Shown here piece after piece: positions 10,319-22,300 of a stretch of DNA of 64,000 nucleotides. A model generated the notes under the pieces. That model worked only from the letters and a program-made list of their open reading frames with translations, made no database searches and was not told the origin of the DNA. Position 1 is the first letter of the stretch. Each line of letters starts with the position of its first letter. This DNA comes from Hippopus hippopus (lineage: Eukaryota > Mollusca > Bivalvia > Cardiida > Cardiidae). The stretch covers positions 32,472,122 to 32,536,121 of the forward strand of contig OX328101.1 of assembly GCA_946811185.2 (NCBI GenBank), in the 5' to 3' direction. The position numbers and the translations under genes were made by a program.

Positions 10319-10550
10319 GCCCTTTAACACACAATAAATCCTATGTTTTATGAGTCCTGTGTAATAGGGCTTATGAAAACAGTGTTGGAAAACAAGACAT
10401 CAGTATTTCTTTTCTTTTTTTCTTCCAGAATTTTTTTCTGCCCTTTACAAACCACATAATCCGAGGGCTCTATATCTATTGAATTGTTTGTTTATGCTCT
10501 AAACAGCAAGCTATTTAATTTTTTGCCACAAATCAAATTATTTCGTAAAA
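10319..10550 (+). repeat. palindromic TTAA MITE copy, degraded
   Basis: It starts CCCTTTAACACACAATAAAT and keeps GAAAACAGTGTTGGAAAACA in place of the palindrome arm. The other arm and the 3' terminus are mostly lost. Confidence 0.5.
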
Positions 10551-10922
10551 GGCCAATAAATACTACCAGATATATATTTCTTTTCATATAAAGTGTATGG
10601 TTAAATTTAGTAAAATGATGCTATTTTGGGCGTTTGATAATGGAATTGTAGGCTACTTTAGCAATAGGTCACTCTGTTTATTTCTATTACACCACATATG
10701 ACGTCTTGATACCGATTTGAACATATAAATCCTTGTTGATGGCGCATGTTATTAAGTACCCTTTTCCACTATACTTTACTTATAACATATAGGCCATGGG
10801 GCAGGGCGTATACCTTTGCTGAACAAATGTTGTTGCTTAATGTTTTGTACATGTATATGCACGTGTCACTATAATAACACTCGCTCAATCGATCACCGGC
10901 TCGCCCGCCCGCCAGTCCGGCC

Positions 10923-10949
10923 GCTCACTCACTCACTCACTCACTCACT
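10923..10949 (+). repeat. (ACTC)n microsatellite
   Basis: About seven CTCA/ACTC tetramers in a row. It follows a GC-rich run of CCGGCTCGCCCGCC type. Confidence 0.9.
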
Positions 10950-11923
10950 TGTGCAATACTCATCTGGGATTTTTTTTATAAATGGAATTTTTATACAATG
11001 TGGAATAAAATGATGTGCGGTGTGTTTATATCACCCTATATTTTCTCATCATTGATTATAGGATATACATATTTCAATTACACCGAATTCATGATGCATT
11101 CATTCAGTGCAAAATTGTCGGGAATATACGGTGCACATCTGAGATGTTTTCAATTCATGTTTCTTTTTCACTGTGAGGAATGAAATAATGTTGGATGAAT
11201 AAAACGTCCCATATTATCTCATCAATAATCATAAATCATCTTTCATTATGACCCTTTGAGCGTGTTTCTGTATTTTTTAATATTTTACTATTGGGCATCA
11301 AATTAAGTTGGATGTATGAATCGACTGTAGGAAAAAAATCCCATACTACAAAAGCCCCACAGACTCAACCATAGGACAAAACTACTTTTTAAATACTGCT
11401 TAAAAATGATTATGCAATTTAAACTTCCTTCTTATACAATACGAAATTCTATAGTATGTACAGTGCAAATCTCGGGCGTTTTTGCACGTGTAATTTTTAG
11501 ACAAAATAATAGGACATACATATTTATCATACCGAATTTTAAGACCTTCATAGAAAACAAAATTATCGGGAATATACAGTACACACCAGAGATAATTTAT
11601 ATTTATCATTTCTGTTTTACTTTGCGGAATAAAGCTGTGTTGGTTGTAGAGGAATAAAATAGAGTTTGGTGCACAAAATGTCTCATATTATCTTATCAAT
11701 AAACATTTGACATACATATTTACCATACCCAATTCCGAGACGTCCATTTGATATAAAATGACAGGAAATATACAGCACACTCTTTCAGCGTGTTTCTGTG
11801 TGTGCGAGAATTTTTTCTCATATACGACCTTTATTGAAAGTGAGCGCTTTGAAAGCATTGACACATATGATATTATCTGGTTATTTTCCGGAATGATTTT
11901 CAGTCCAATATCCGGCAAAAACT

Positions 11924-11985
11924 CAATGGCCAAGTGGATAGTGTCTGGTATTTAAGATCGGATGTTCCTGGTTTGATTCTCGCTT
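11924..11985 (+). repeat. tRNA-like module, copy 1
   Basis: TGGCCAAGTGGATAG resembles a tRNA-Leu/Ser type A box (TGGCCGAGTGGTTAA), and CCTGGTTTGATTCTCGC resembles a B box. It is embedded in the 1.45 kb duplicated repeat. The acceptor stem does not pair, so a functional tRNA is unlikely. Confidence 0.45.
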
Positions 11986-13367
11986 GTGCTTACAATAACG
12001 TGAGTCACTGCAATGTTTTTGTTTTTGTTTAAATGTATGTGATTACACACAGGTAATAAAATGATATGGGGTGTAATATCACCCCATATTTTCTCATCAT
12101 TAATTAAATGACTAACTTATAAATGTTCCGCATTTATGGTGTGTACATGTAGGACGAAATTCTACAGAATGCACAGTGCAAATCTGGAGCGTTTTTCTGT
12201 AACTGTGATTTTTATACAATCGCGAATAAAATAATGTGGGGTTTATATATCACCCCATCTGTTCACATAATTAATCATAAGACATACACAATTATAGTTA
12301 TACTGAAATCATAGAGCGTTCTTACAATACAAAATTCTATGGAATTTACATTCAAATCCTTGGTTGTTTTTCTATATACATGTAAATAGCTAAACAATCG
12401 GTAAAAAATTGTGGGATATATATATATCACCCCATTTTTTCTCAGCATTGATTATAGGATGTAAGTACAACAATTATTCTGAATTCATCATGCATTCATC
12501 AAATACAAAATTAATTTGAAGAATATAATTGTGTTTGATGTAGAGGAAATATATAGGGTTGGGTGTATAAAATGTCTCGTTTTATCTTACCAATAATCAT
12601 TGGACATACATATTTATCGTATCAAATCCTGAGACGTTCATTAATACAGAATTATGGAAAATATACAGCACACTCTTTCATCGTATCTCTGTATGTACGA
12701 AATATAGTATTTTTATATATTTTAAAAAAATAAAAAAATACGTTTCGTATAATTGTTATGATCGGGCATCAAATTAAGTTCAGTGTTTGAATAAACTTTA
12801 TGACAAAATCCCCGTTCTAAAAAAGCCCTACAGACAAAAACCATTGGAAAAAAAACTACTTTTTAAAATACTGTTTAAGTATTATGTAATTAAAAGTTAA
12901 TTCTCAAGTTTGACCTTGTGCTGTTTCATCTATTAATGATATTTTATTTATTTGTAAGATATTTATCTATAAGATATGATCTGAAAGATATGTTAATGTC
13001 AAATGGGGAATATGTGAATAGCCATGATTTATATAAATTTTCTCGGGGCAGAACATCTTTAAAAATTATTCCTTTTAAGACAAGTCCGGTATCAAGCTAA
13101 ACTGTAAATTACACCGAGATGTGGGTCATATAAATTATAATTCTGTGTATATTATAAATGACACAGATGTTGATTTGAAAACTGCAACACATATGTTTTC
13201 AAGTATACCGCCGACCCAGTCATTACGCTTCTACAAAGCAATGTAGTGAAACACTGTTGTTTCTCATACATGCTTTTTATTTAAAGTGAGCGCTTTGAAA
13301 GGATTGACACATACGATATCATTTGGTTGTTTTCCGAAATGATTTTCAGTACAATTTCTGGTAAAAC

Positions 13368-13430
13368 GCAATGGCCAAGTGGATAGCGTATGGTATTTAA
13401 GATAGGATATTCCTGGTTTGATTCTCGCTT
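13368..13430 (+). repeat. tRNA-like module, copy 2
   Basis: Same sequence as the module in the first 1.45 kb unit with few changes (ATGGCCAAGTGGATAGCG, CCTGGTTTGATTCTCGCTTG). The box spacing is preserved. Confidence 0.45.
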
Positions 13431-13993
13431 GTGCTTACAATAACGTCAGTCACTGTAACGTTTTTTATACATGTATATGATTATACATAGGCAATAAAAT
13501 GATATGGGGTGTATCTATCACCCCATATTTTCTTATCATTAATTAAAGGACTAACATATAAATGTTCCGAATTTATGGTGTGTACATGTAAAACGAAATT
13601 CTACAGAATGCACAGTGCAAATCTGGGGCGTTTTTCTATAGATGTGATTTTTACACAATTATGAATAAAATAATGTATATATTACCCCATCTTTTTTTTT
13701 ACATAATTAATCATAAGACATACATAATAATAGTTATGCTGAATTCATAGTGCTTTCTTACAATACAAAATTCTAATGAATTTACAGTGCAAATCTTTGG
13801 TGTTTTTCCTACACATGGAAATAGTTATACAATCGGTGAAAAACGTGGGGTGTATATATCACCCCATATTATCTCAGCATTGATTAAAGAATATATACTT
13901 TAGTTATTCTGAATTCATGATGCATTCATAGACAAGAAAATTATCGGGGATATACAGTGCACACCAGAGATAATTTCTATACATTATTTCTGT

Positions 13994-15958
13994 TTTACTT
14001 TGAGGAATAAAAAATGTACATTTTAAACAGAATGAGAAGAGTATTTTTTGCATAGGTATTTTTTTAACAGTTAGATCTGAGTAAATGGTTCCATTGTGTT
14101 TTAAGTAATTTGAGATAATTGGGTGGACTTTGGGACAGTTCCAGAATAAATGTTCAATTGTTTCTTGTTCGTTATTACAAAAAGTGCAATCTGCAGAGTC
14201 GATATATTTTATTTCATACAAGAAATTATTTATTCCAAGAATGCGGTGAATTTATTCGATATTGGAACCACTGTATGTATGAATCTGTTGTTATTAAAAA
14301 GTTTAAGAAAAATATTTGTTTCCATTCATCGGAATCTATACTGATGTTTAATTTCTGTGCCCAAGCTTGAAAACACGCTGGCTGGTCGTTGTTTTTGTTA
14401 AGACTTTGATAGATACTTTTTGAACCCTTTGAATCCTTAAGAACCAATTGAAGGTATGGTGGTATTATAGGTCTATGGTGTTTAGAAATGTTTTCGGTTT
14501 TTAGAACAGGTCTGTTAGGCATTTTTTAATAGCGCACTTTAATTGCTGAAAAGTTAAAAAATTAAGCGATAAGTTGTATTTTGTATTTATTTGTTCTAGA
14601 CTTGAAAAGGAACCATTAGAATTTACTAAATCTCCTATGCAGTTAATGCCGGCCTTATATAGCTTATTTAGATAAATACTGTTGCCATTAATTTTGATGT
14701 TCGGGTTGTAGAATATTGGACTGTCTTGAACGTTCGTATTGTCTATTTTAACAGTATCTATTAACTAACATAGTGCTTTGAGCACATCTATCCAAAATGG
14801 ATTTGTTATTCTTTTTATCAGATTTTCTACAAAGTCTTTTCCACATAAACATAACGTTTCAATATTTATTAATTCGTCAATAATATTTACCCATCCACCA
14901 TTCCTTTTAATCAAACGTCTGATCCAAGTGATTTTTAGTGCATTAATGAAAGCTTTAACATTTAGCATTTTCAGCCCACCGTATACATAATCTTTTGTGA
15001 CAACTAATCTTTTTATTTTATGACAGCCTTCCCAAATATATGTATAAAATGTATTTTGGAGTTGCGAACATACCTTTTCAGGGGGATTTGGTAAAGCAAG
15101 AAACATGTGGTTCATTTTTGAAATAAGTTAACTTTTTATAACTCTAATTTTTCCTATTGGCGTAAGGATACGTCGGTTCCATCTTTTAAGTGTGTTTTCT
15201 ATTTCATTTAAATTTGGCAGGAAATTTAAATCGATTATTTTGTTTAAATCTACGTGGAAAATTATACCCAGTAAGTCAAATTTCTCATGTCTCCATATCA
15301 ATTTCCATTTAGTTTTAATAGTGTCGGAGCTGTATTTTTTCTTTCCGATCCAAACAACTTTTGTTTTGTTGAAATTAATGTTTAGACCAGAGAGTTCAGA
15401 AAATTTTGATAGGGAATTAAGTGTTTCGTTTAAAGATTCTTCCGATCCGTCAAGAAATATACTTGTATCGTCTGCAAACTGTGATAACTTAAATTCTGTA
15501 CCTTTAATGTTTATTGCTGTTATGTTTTTATTATTTCTTATGTAAATGGATAATATTTCAGCACATAAAATAAAAATATAGCTAGACAAAGGGTCTCCTT
15601 GACGACAGCCTCTCTCAATTCTGAAAGCCACATTGAGAAACTGTCGACTTTGCATCTTGATAAGATACATTAAACCATCTTATAATTGATGGTCATAAAT
15701 TCAAAGTTTCCAGAGTTTTCTTAACAAAAGACCAAGAAAGAGAATCAAATGCTTTTTCGAAGTCGATTAAGAGTAATATACCAGGAATATCATTTACTTC
15801 AGTGTAATGTAAAAGATCGCACACGAGTCGAATATTTTCTCCTATAAATCTGTCTTTTAAAAAACCGGATTGATCAGTGTGTATAAGTTTATGAAGGAAT
15901 GACTTGATTCTATTGGCAATACATCCTGTTCCGATTTTGTATAATTTCTGATTTGTTC
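13994..15958 (-). mobile_element. 5'-truncated non-LTR retrotransposon (LINE), ORF2 remnant
   Basis: Reading leftward, the reverse transcriptase starts mid-domain (GTGCIANRIKSFLHKLIHTD, then QSGFLKDRFIGENIRLVCDL and LLIDFEKAFDSLSW). It passes through the palm motifs in the frame at 15128-15670, then a thumb region (YVYGGLKMLNVKAFINALKI), and ends with a Cys-rich tail CTFCNNEQETIEHLFWNCPK. This order is typical of L1/CR1-grade LINE ORF2 proteins with a zf-RVT tail. Stops and frame changes separate the parts. The endonuclease and the N-terminal RT are absent, as in a 5'-truncated insertion. No poly(A) tail is evident at the left edge. Confidence 0.85.
15128..15670 (-). pseudogene. LINE reverse transcriptase palm fragment
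   Basis: An open frame of 180 residues. FRIERGCRQGDPLSSYIFIL is the RT motif around RQGDPLS, LSQFADDTSIFLDGSEES holds the catalytic FADD box, and LSGLNINFNKTKVVWIGKK follows as in LINE palms. The frame is open through this part of the palm but closes before the thumb, so no active protein is expected. Confidence 0.88.
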
Positions 15959-15959
15959 T

Positions 15960-16489
15960 TTAGTCGAGGTGGTTTTTGTCCACTGGCCTGCATTTCAAAA
16001 AACCTCAACCATTTTTCAGGATCTGGTACATAGTTCTTCATTGTTGTTAGGCGACAGACTTAACTCAAATGACAAGTAAGTCTCCCGTGAAAGATATATA
16101 TGTATATGAGTCGACGTTGACGTCCCAGAGTCACTCATTACTAACTTCCTGTCACCTCACAAAACTCCTTTTGCCTTCTCAAATACTTTTTCAATTATTG
16201 CATTCACCCCTCAATGGAAAAAAGGGATGTGTGAAGTATAAAATTTAATTGTGAGTGCAACATTTATGCGCTGTATAAAGTAAAATATAGTTATTTTAAA
16301 GCAGTAACTTAAAACCTACCTGCTGAATTTCCCGCAAAGCGTGTGATTGTAGCTTTAATTCTTTAACTATATTAAAAAAAACTCTATCTCCTACAGTTCT
16401 AAAACACCAAATCACCTACGCAAAATGATAAAACATAGAAAACCGTGGGTTAGGAAGCAAAAACAGTATTTTTTTTTCTTTGAGGCACC
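15960..16489. other. no gene recognised
   Basis: Sequence between the truncated LINE edge and the GA-rich minisatellite. I find no exon, RNA or named repeat. Confidence 0.45.
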
Positions 16490-17640
16490 AGGGAGTTAGT
16501 GTTGAGAGAGGGAGGAGGCAATATGAATTTTTTTGAGGCGCCATGGTGCAAGTGACGAGATAGGGAGGAGACAAAATTAGAGAATTTCAACGACTACAAA
16601 GTTGTCCTTTATTCGAGAAAAAGTCAGTGTCAATAACCATCTAGTATTATTTTTGAGCATCAAAACATCAAATCATCTGCACGAAATGATAAAAACACAG
16701 AAACCCGTAGGCTAGGAGGCACAAAGAGTTTTGTGAGAAATCAGGGAGTTAGTGTTAAGAGAGGAAGGAGGATGCATGTGACGAGGAAGGGAGGAGGCAA
16801 AATGAGTTAGGCTAGGAGGCACGAAGAGTTTTGAGAGGCATCAGGGAGTTAGTGTTGAGAGAGGGAGGAGGCAATATGAATTTTCGGAGGTATCAGGATG
16901 CAAGTGACGAGGTGGGGAGGAGGCAAAATGAGGTTTATGAGGCATTAAAGAGCGAGTGTTGAGAAAGTGAAGAGGCAAAAAATACTTTTTTGAGGCATAA
17001 GGAGGCAAGTGACCGGGCAACGTAGGAGGCAAAAAAGAGTTTTATGATTCATTGGAGAGTAAGTGAAAGTACTTAAACAAAAAGTTGAGGAGGCAGAATG
17101 AGATAAATTTAATGGATACAAAGTTGTCCTTTATTCGACGAACAAGTCACTGTCAATAACCATCTAGTATTATTTTAGAGCTTCAAAACATCAAATCATC
17201 TGCACGAAATGATAAAAACACAGAAACCGTAGGCTAGGCGGCACAAAGAGTTTTGTGAGAAATCAGGGAGTTAGTGTTGAGAGAGGGAGGAGGCAATATG
17301 AGTTTTCTTAGGTATCAGGATGCACGTGACGATGAAGGGAGGAGGCAAAATGAGGTAGGCTAGGAGGCACAAAGAGTTTTGAGAGGCATCAGGGAGTTAG
17401 TGTTGAGAGAGGGAGGAGGCAATATGAATTTTCGGAGGTATCAGGATGCAAGTGACGAGGTAGGAAGGAGACAAAATGAGGTTTATGAGGCATTAAAGAG
17501 CGAGTGTTGAGAAAGTGAGGAGGCAAAAATATACTTTTTTGAGGCCTAAGGAAGCAAGTGACCAGACAACGAGGAGGCAAAAAAGAGTTTTGTGATTCAT
17601 TGGAGAGCAAGTGAAAGTACTAAAATGAAACAAAAAGTTG
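16490..17640 (+). repeat. GA-rich minisatellite in two ~0.53 kb higher-order copies
   Basis: Short units built on GAGGAGGCAAAATGAG and GGCATCAGGGAGTTAGTGTT are repeated many times. The larger block recurs about 520-545 bp apart: ACAAAGTTGTCCTTTATTCG at about 16597 and 17117, and GCATTAAAGAGCGAGTGTTG at about 16942 and 17487. Antisense open frames of proline/serine-rich type here are by-products of the repeat. Confidence 0.85.
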
Positions 17641-17997
17641 TTCAATGAACCGGAAACAGAAGTGAGGCAATAACCCAAAACGGAAGTGCGGCAATGATGA
17701 AACCGGAAACGGAAGTGTTGCAATAATGAAACAGGAAATGGAAGTGACGTAATAAAGAAACCCGGAAGCGGAAGTAATCAATCATTACCGGAAACGAAAA
17801 TGACGTAATAAAGAAAACCGGGAGCAGAATTAATAAATTGTAACCGGAAACGGAATTCTTACAATTTTTCCGTTTGGCAGTGAGACTTCCGTTTCCAATA
17901 TATTACTTCCGCTTCCGGGTTTGTTTATTACGTCACTTCCATTTCCGGTAATGATTGATTACTTCCGCTTCCGGGTTTCTTTATTACGTCACTTACT
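17641..17997. repeat. inverted array of ~30-bp units carrying ETS and CRE-like sites
   Basis: Units of the form CCGGAAACGGAAGTGACGTAA followed by TAAAGAAA repeat on the left side (17640-17850). They reappear inverted on the right (TTATTACGTCACTTCCATTT, CCGGGTTT) with the axis near 17870. The CCGGAAG/CGGAAGT motifs match ETS-factor cores, and TGACGTAA/TTACGTCA match CREB/ATF-type sites. Whether they bind anything is inference. The array runs directly into the coding-like segment that follows. Confidence 0.7.
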
Positions 17998-18330
17998 CGA
18001 CAGAACAACTTCGACGAAACAGAGGCTCGTCACCGGGCCTCCGAAGACCTAAGATCCACTTATCGGAAAGCGTTGGTTCATAACTTAACTAGCTGGGTGA
18101 TGCGGTTTAATACTATTTTAAAGGATCCAGTATATAAAAGTGTGCGCAAAAAGGCGAAAGATTTAATGGTCATTGACGATTTTAAAAAAGATGAAGCTTG
18201 GAAATATGCTATCAACAAACGCAAGTATCTCTTGGATTCCATCCTCGAAGACTATGATCCACTGACACTTCAAAATAACGATGAGTTGTGGAAAAAAAAA
18301 AAAAACGGAACTGACATAGTAATTAGCTAA
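17998..18330 (+). CDS. orphan coding-like fragment, unknown family
   Basis: One open frame runs from the end of the ETS/CRE array to a TAA. It contains NNFDETEARHRASEDLRSTY, then VHNLTSWVMRFNTILKDPVY, DLMVIDDFKKDEAWKYAINK and RKYLLDSILEDYDPLTLQNN. The composition (charged helical, balanced, no low complexity until an A-run at 18293-18305) is unlike the surrounding repeats and looks like real protein. No ATG starts it; the A-run follows residue W of NDELW. I do not recognise the family. It may be an exon, a transposon ORF piece or a retrocopied fragment. Confidence 0.45.
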   Translation, partial: RQNNFDETEARHRASEDLRSTYRKALVHNLTSWVMRFNTILKDPVYKSVRKKAKDLMVIDDFKKDEAWKYAINKRKYLLDSILEDYDPLTLQNNDELWKKKKNGTDIVIS

Positions 18331-18339
18331 TCGTGAATT

Positions 18340-18946
18340 ACGCATGACCCATTTTCAAACTCATCCAAGATATTATCAAGACAAACATTCTGACCAACTT
18401 TCAAGAGTGCTGGACTGAAAATGTGGCTGCTAGAGCGTACACACTTTTTTTCTATGATTTGACCTAGTGACCTAGTTACTGACCGGACATAACCCATTCA
18501 AAAACTCATCTGAGATATCATCAAGACATTCTGACCAACTTTCAAGAGTATTGGACTGAAAATGTGGCCTCTAGAGAGTACACAAGGTTTTTCTAAGATT
18601 TGACCTAGTGACTTAGTTTTTGACCTGACATGACCCATTTTTGAACTCGTTCGAGATATTGTCAAGGCAAACATTCTGACCAACTTTCAAGAGTAATGGA
18701 CTGAAAATGTGGCCTCTAGAGCGTACACAAGGTTTTTCTAAGATTTGACCTAGTGACCTAGTTTTTGACCCGACCTGGCCCATTTCAAACTCGTCTGAGA
18801 TATTATCGAGACAAACATTCAGAAAAACTTTCATGAGTATTGGAAAGGTAAAAGTTGACAACAGATGACGGACGACGCATGACGGACGCCGGACACAGCA
18901 CGATCACAAAAGCTCACCATGAGCACTTCGTGCTCAGGTGAGCTAA
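18340..18946 (+). repeat. HINE-like element, type C, 5'-truncated
   Basis: It has three or more tandem core units of about 150 bp built on TGACCTAGTGACCTAGTTTTTGACC-type sequence (positions 18460-18800), then a GACGGACG microsatellite (18865-18890), then the hairpin GAGCACTTCGTGCTC and the end GGTGAGCTAA. The order of core repeats, ACGG microsatellite, hairpin and CTRR end is that of non-autonomous Helitron/Helentron (HINE, pearl-like) elements described in bivalves. Nothing is assignable in 18950-19400. Confidence 0.7.
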
Positions 18947-19399
18947 TAATGTAAATTTTATGTGTTGTACAAAAGACTTGGTGACCATCATTGTTCCGTT
19001 TGATGAAAGCTTCTGGCAGAACAGACTACTTCAAGCTTGTGTTGTATTTTTCAAGCGATATATTATACCCAGGGTTGTTATTTCCCATTGATATTCTATT
19101 GGCCCAACTTCTCATTTTTTAAAATATTGCTACAGTCAGTAGGACTGAACAAGTGAATATTGAAACACCATGATTGAATACTCCGATCGCGGAAAATTTT
19201 AAATACAATCACAGGCTTCCACAACGAGGCTTTCAGAGTCAGTGACAACTTAATCTTTTAGCTGCCTATAACAACCATGTCCAGCTGCGAACAGTACAGG
19301 CTGCTTAAAAAAAGGCAAAACATGGGACCAAGCCAAATTCATGATTATTACTGCCAAGACCAATTGAAATTATTTATGTGAAACATAATTTATCTCTTA

Positions 19400-22300
19400 T
19401 TTGTATGGTGTACTTGTGACTAGCGTCTGAAGAGAATCGAGAAAGATAAGGCCCTTTTGACATCACTCCACTTCCACATATTGTGCGATTCTAGATGGAC
19501 TAGTTATTTGTGGTTGATGTGGAAATGGGAACATTGAAATTAAATTCTCATAAGAGAAATCTTGAGAGTCATTTTCTCTTTCCTAACAAATGAAGGCAAA
19601 AGAATGAGACCAAGTCAGACTTTTTCATATTACTGGTAAGATTTATACAAATTATATCAAATACATGTACAATTTTTCTCTTATTTTTGGGTAAATCGAG
19701 AAAGGTGGGGCCTTTATATATCACTTCACTTACACAGAACGTTCACGATCTCAGAACACGTGAGCAAATCCTTCTCTAGGAAACAGATACTAGGTCCGAA
19801 AACAGTTCAGACTAATCTGTGAAGCCTCAACCAAAAACTTCTTTTCACCTACAGGCAGAGCTGGGACCAAAGGAAAAACATACTGTATCTGTCATAGGGA
19901 CAGTGGCCAACATTATGATCCTCAGTGAAAATTTACAGCAAATACCTTCTAAACAACAGGCTAAGGCAAAAGATAGACATGATAACCATAAAGGGGTTTT
20001 CAGCCATCATGGACAAGTGTCCAGTAACAAGGTCTTTAAACAAGCAAATAGTCGTCTCATAGTGATTGAGAAGTTTCTTCAAATTCGAGCAATTATAGAT
20101 TAATTACTTGTGATTGTCATGGACATAACAACATTGAAGTTAAATGCCCATACACAATAGGAGAAAACTGTACAGTAATTGACCCTTATTTAACAACTGA
20201 AAACAAAAAATGAGACCAAGCCAGACTTTCGAATATTACTACCAATACCAATCGAAATTATTTATATGAAATAAAATTCCTTTTTTAGTTTTGCAGGATG
20301 TCCAAGTGACTAGCATCTGCGGAGGATCGAGAAAGATAAGGATAAAGATTTGACATCACTTTACTCACATTATTGTGCACTTTGCCAGAACTCGTTAGCA
20401 GATCCTTTCCTCGGAAACAGATTTATGTCCGACAAAAGTTCAGACTGACTCTGATTAGCACAAACCAACAACTCCGCTTTACCTACATGTATGGTGTCCA
20501 AGTAACTAGCATCTGAAGAGGATCGAGAAAGATAAGGCCCTTTTACATATATCCTCTCACACAGGATGTGTACTTTGCCCGAACTCGTGAGTAAATCCTT
20601 TTCTCGGAAACAGATATTAGGTCCGACAACAGTTGAGACTAGTCTGATTAGCCCCCACAAACAACTCTGCTTCACCAACACAGAAATAAAATACTGTATC
20701 TGTCATGGGGATATTGGCTAAAACAATGATCCCCAGTAAATACTAATTACAATTAACTTCTAAACAACAGACTAAGGAAAATGAAAAACAAGATTACCGG
20801 GAAATGGTTTTCAACTATAATGTGCAAGTGACCGGTAACATGGTTTTATAACTAGCAAGTAATAGGCTCATAGTAAGTGAGAAGTTTCCCCAAATCGGAG
20901 CAATTCTAGAAAGACTAATTACTTGTGATTGTCGTGGACATAAGAATATTCAAATTAAATGCCCATTTACAATGAGAGAAAACTTGTCAGTAATTGTCTC
21001 TTGGTTAACAAGTGAAGGAAAAAAAAAAAAAACCAAGCCGGACTCATGCATATTACTTCCAAGACCATTAAAATTATTTATATGAAACAAAATTTAGTTT
21101 TTTAGTTTTGTATGGTGATCAAGTGACAAGCATCTGAAGAGGATCGAGAAAGATAAGGCCCTTTCACATCAATCTTCTCACACAGAATGAACACTTTGCC
21201 CGAAATCGTAGGCAAATCCTCATTGGAAACAGATATAAAGCTCGTCAACGGTCCAGACCAACTCTGATTAGCCCGAACCAACAACTCCGTTTCACCTATA
21301 TGCAAGGCTGGGACTGAATGAAATAAAATACTGTATCTGTCATGGGGACAGTGGCCAACATTATAATACTCAGTGAAGATTTATTGCAAATACCTTCTAA
21401 ACAGGAGACTAAGGCAAAAGATAGACATGATAATCATGCAGAGGTTTTCAGCCATCATGGACAAGTGTCCAGTAGCAAGGTCTTTAAACAAGCAAATAGT
21501 CATCTCATGGTGAATGAGCAGTTTCCTTAAATTGAAACAATTCTAGATGGACTAATTACTTGTGATTGTCGTGGACATGGCAACATTGAAGTTAAATGCT
21601 CATATACAATAAGAGAAAACTCTACAGTAATTTTCTCTTGATTAACACCTGAAAGAAAAAAAAAAAAAAAAAAAAAAAAGTCGTACTCATGCATATTTCT
21701 ACCAAGACCAATCGAAATTATTTATTTGCAACAAAATTTATTTTTTAGTTTTGTATGGTATCAAAGTGACTAGCATCTGAAGAGAATCGAGAAAGATAAG
21801 GCCCGTTTTGACATAACTTTACTCACGCAGAATGTGCACTATGCCAGAACTCGTTAGCAGATCCTTTCCTCGGAAACAGATACTAGTATTACGTCCGACA
21901 AAAGTTCAGACTGATTCTGATTAGCACCAACCAACAACTCCGCTTTACCTAAATGTATGGTGTCCAAGTAACTATCATCTGAAGAGGATCGAGAAAGATA
22001 GGGCCCTTTTACATCAATCCTCTCACACAGAATGTGCACTTTGCCAGAACTCGTTAGCAGATCCTTCGATCCTCTCCTCAGAAACACGAATTTTATCCGG
22101 TAATACTTCAGACTAACTCTGATTAGCCCCAACCAATAACTCCGCTTTACCTACATGCAGAGCTGGGCCAAAAAAGAAATAAATACTGTGTCTGCCATGG
22201 GAATAATGGTCAAAATAACGATCCTCAGTTAAAAGTTACCACAATTACCTTCTAAACAACACACTAAGGAAAAAGACATGATTAATGTGAAGATAATTTC

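Larger units (their letters stand above)
11255..13990. repeat. two tandem copies of a ~1.45 kb composite repeat
   Basis: Segments recur about 1440-1470 bp apart in the same order: GGGCATCAAATTAAGTT (11294, 12765), the AAAGCCC-CACAGAC block (about 11350, 12820), GTGAGCGCTTTGAAAG (11840, 13288), the tRNA-like GGCCAAGTGGATAG block, and the palindromic ATATGGGGTGT/ATCACCCCATAT motifs (near 12065, 12236, 12412, 13503, 13850). Within each copy, shorter internal repeats of CAGTGCAAATCT-GGGCGTTTTTC type recur. Copy 2 carries unique sequence at about 12895-13260. Open frames here are short and AT-driven; none looks like a gene. Confidence 0.75.

Noticed and set aside
12918..13100. 60-residue plus-strand open frame in the 1.45-kb repeat
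   Set aside because: AT-rich, no homologous features, and only in the unit's unique insert; could be debris of a retroelement but not supportable.
10098..13430. Functional tRNA genes
   Set aside because: A- and B-box-like motifs exist at several places, but no acceptor stem pairing or anticodon arm could be drawn; they are SINE or repeat modules.
16841..17723. Minus-strand open frames rich in Pro, Ser, His and Leu
   Set aside because: They repeat each other and translate the GA-rich minisatellite; no start context or splice signals.
18498..18861. Two similar minus-strand open frames (and 50889-51071, 52499-52768)
   Set aside because: The same peptide pattern recurs wherever type C core repeats occur; it is a translation of the non-coding HINE core.
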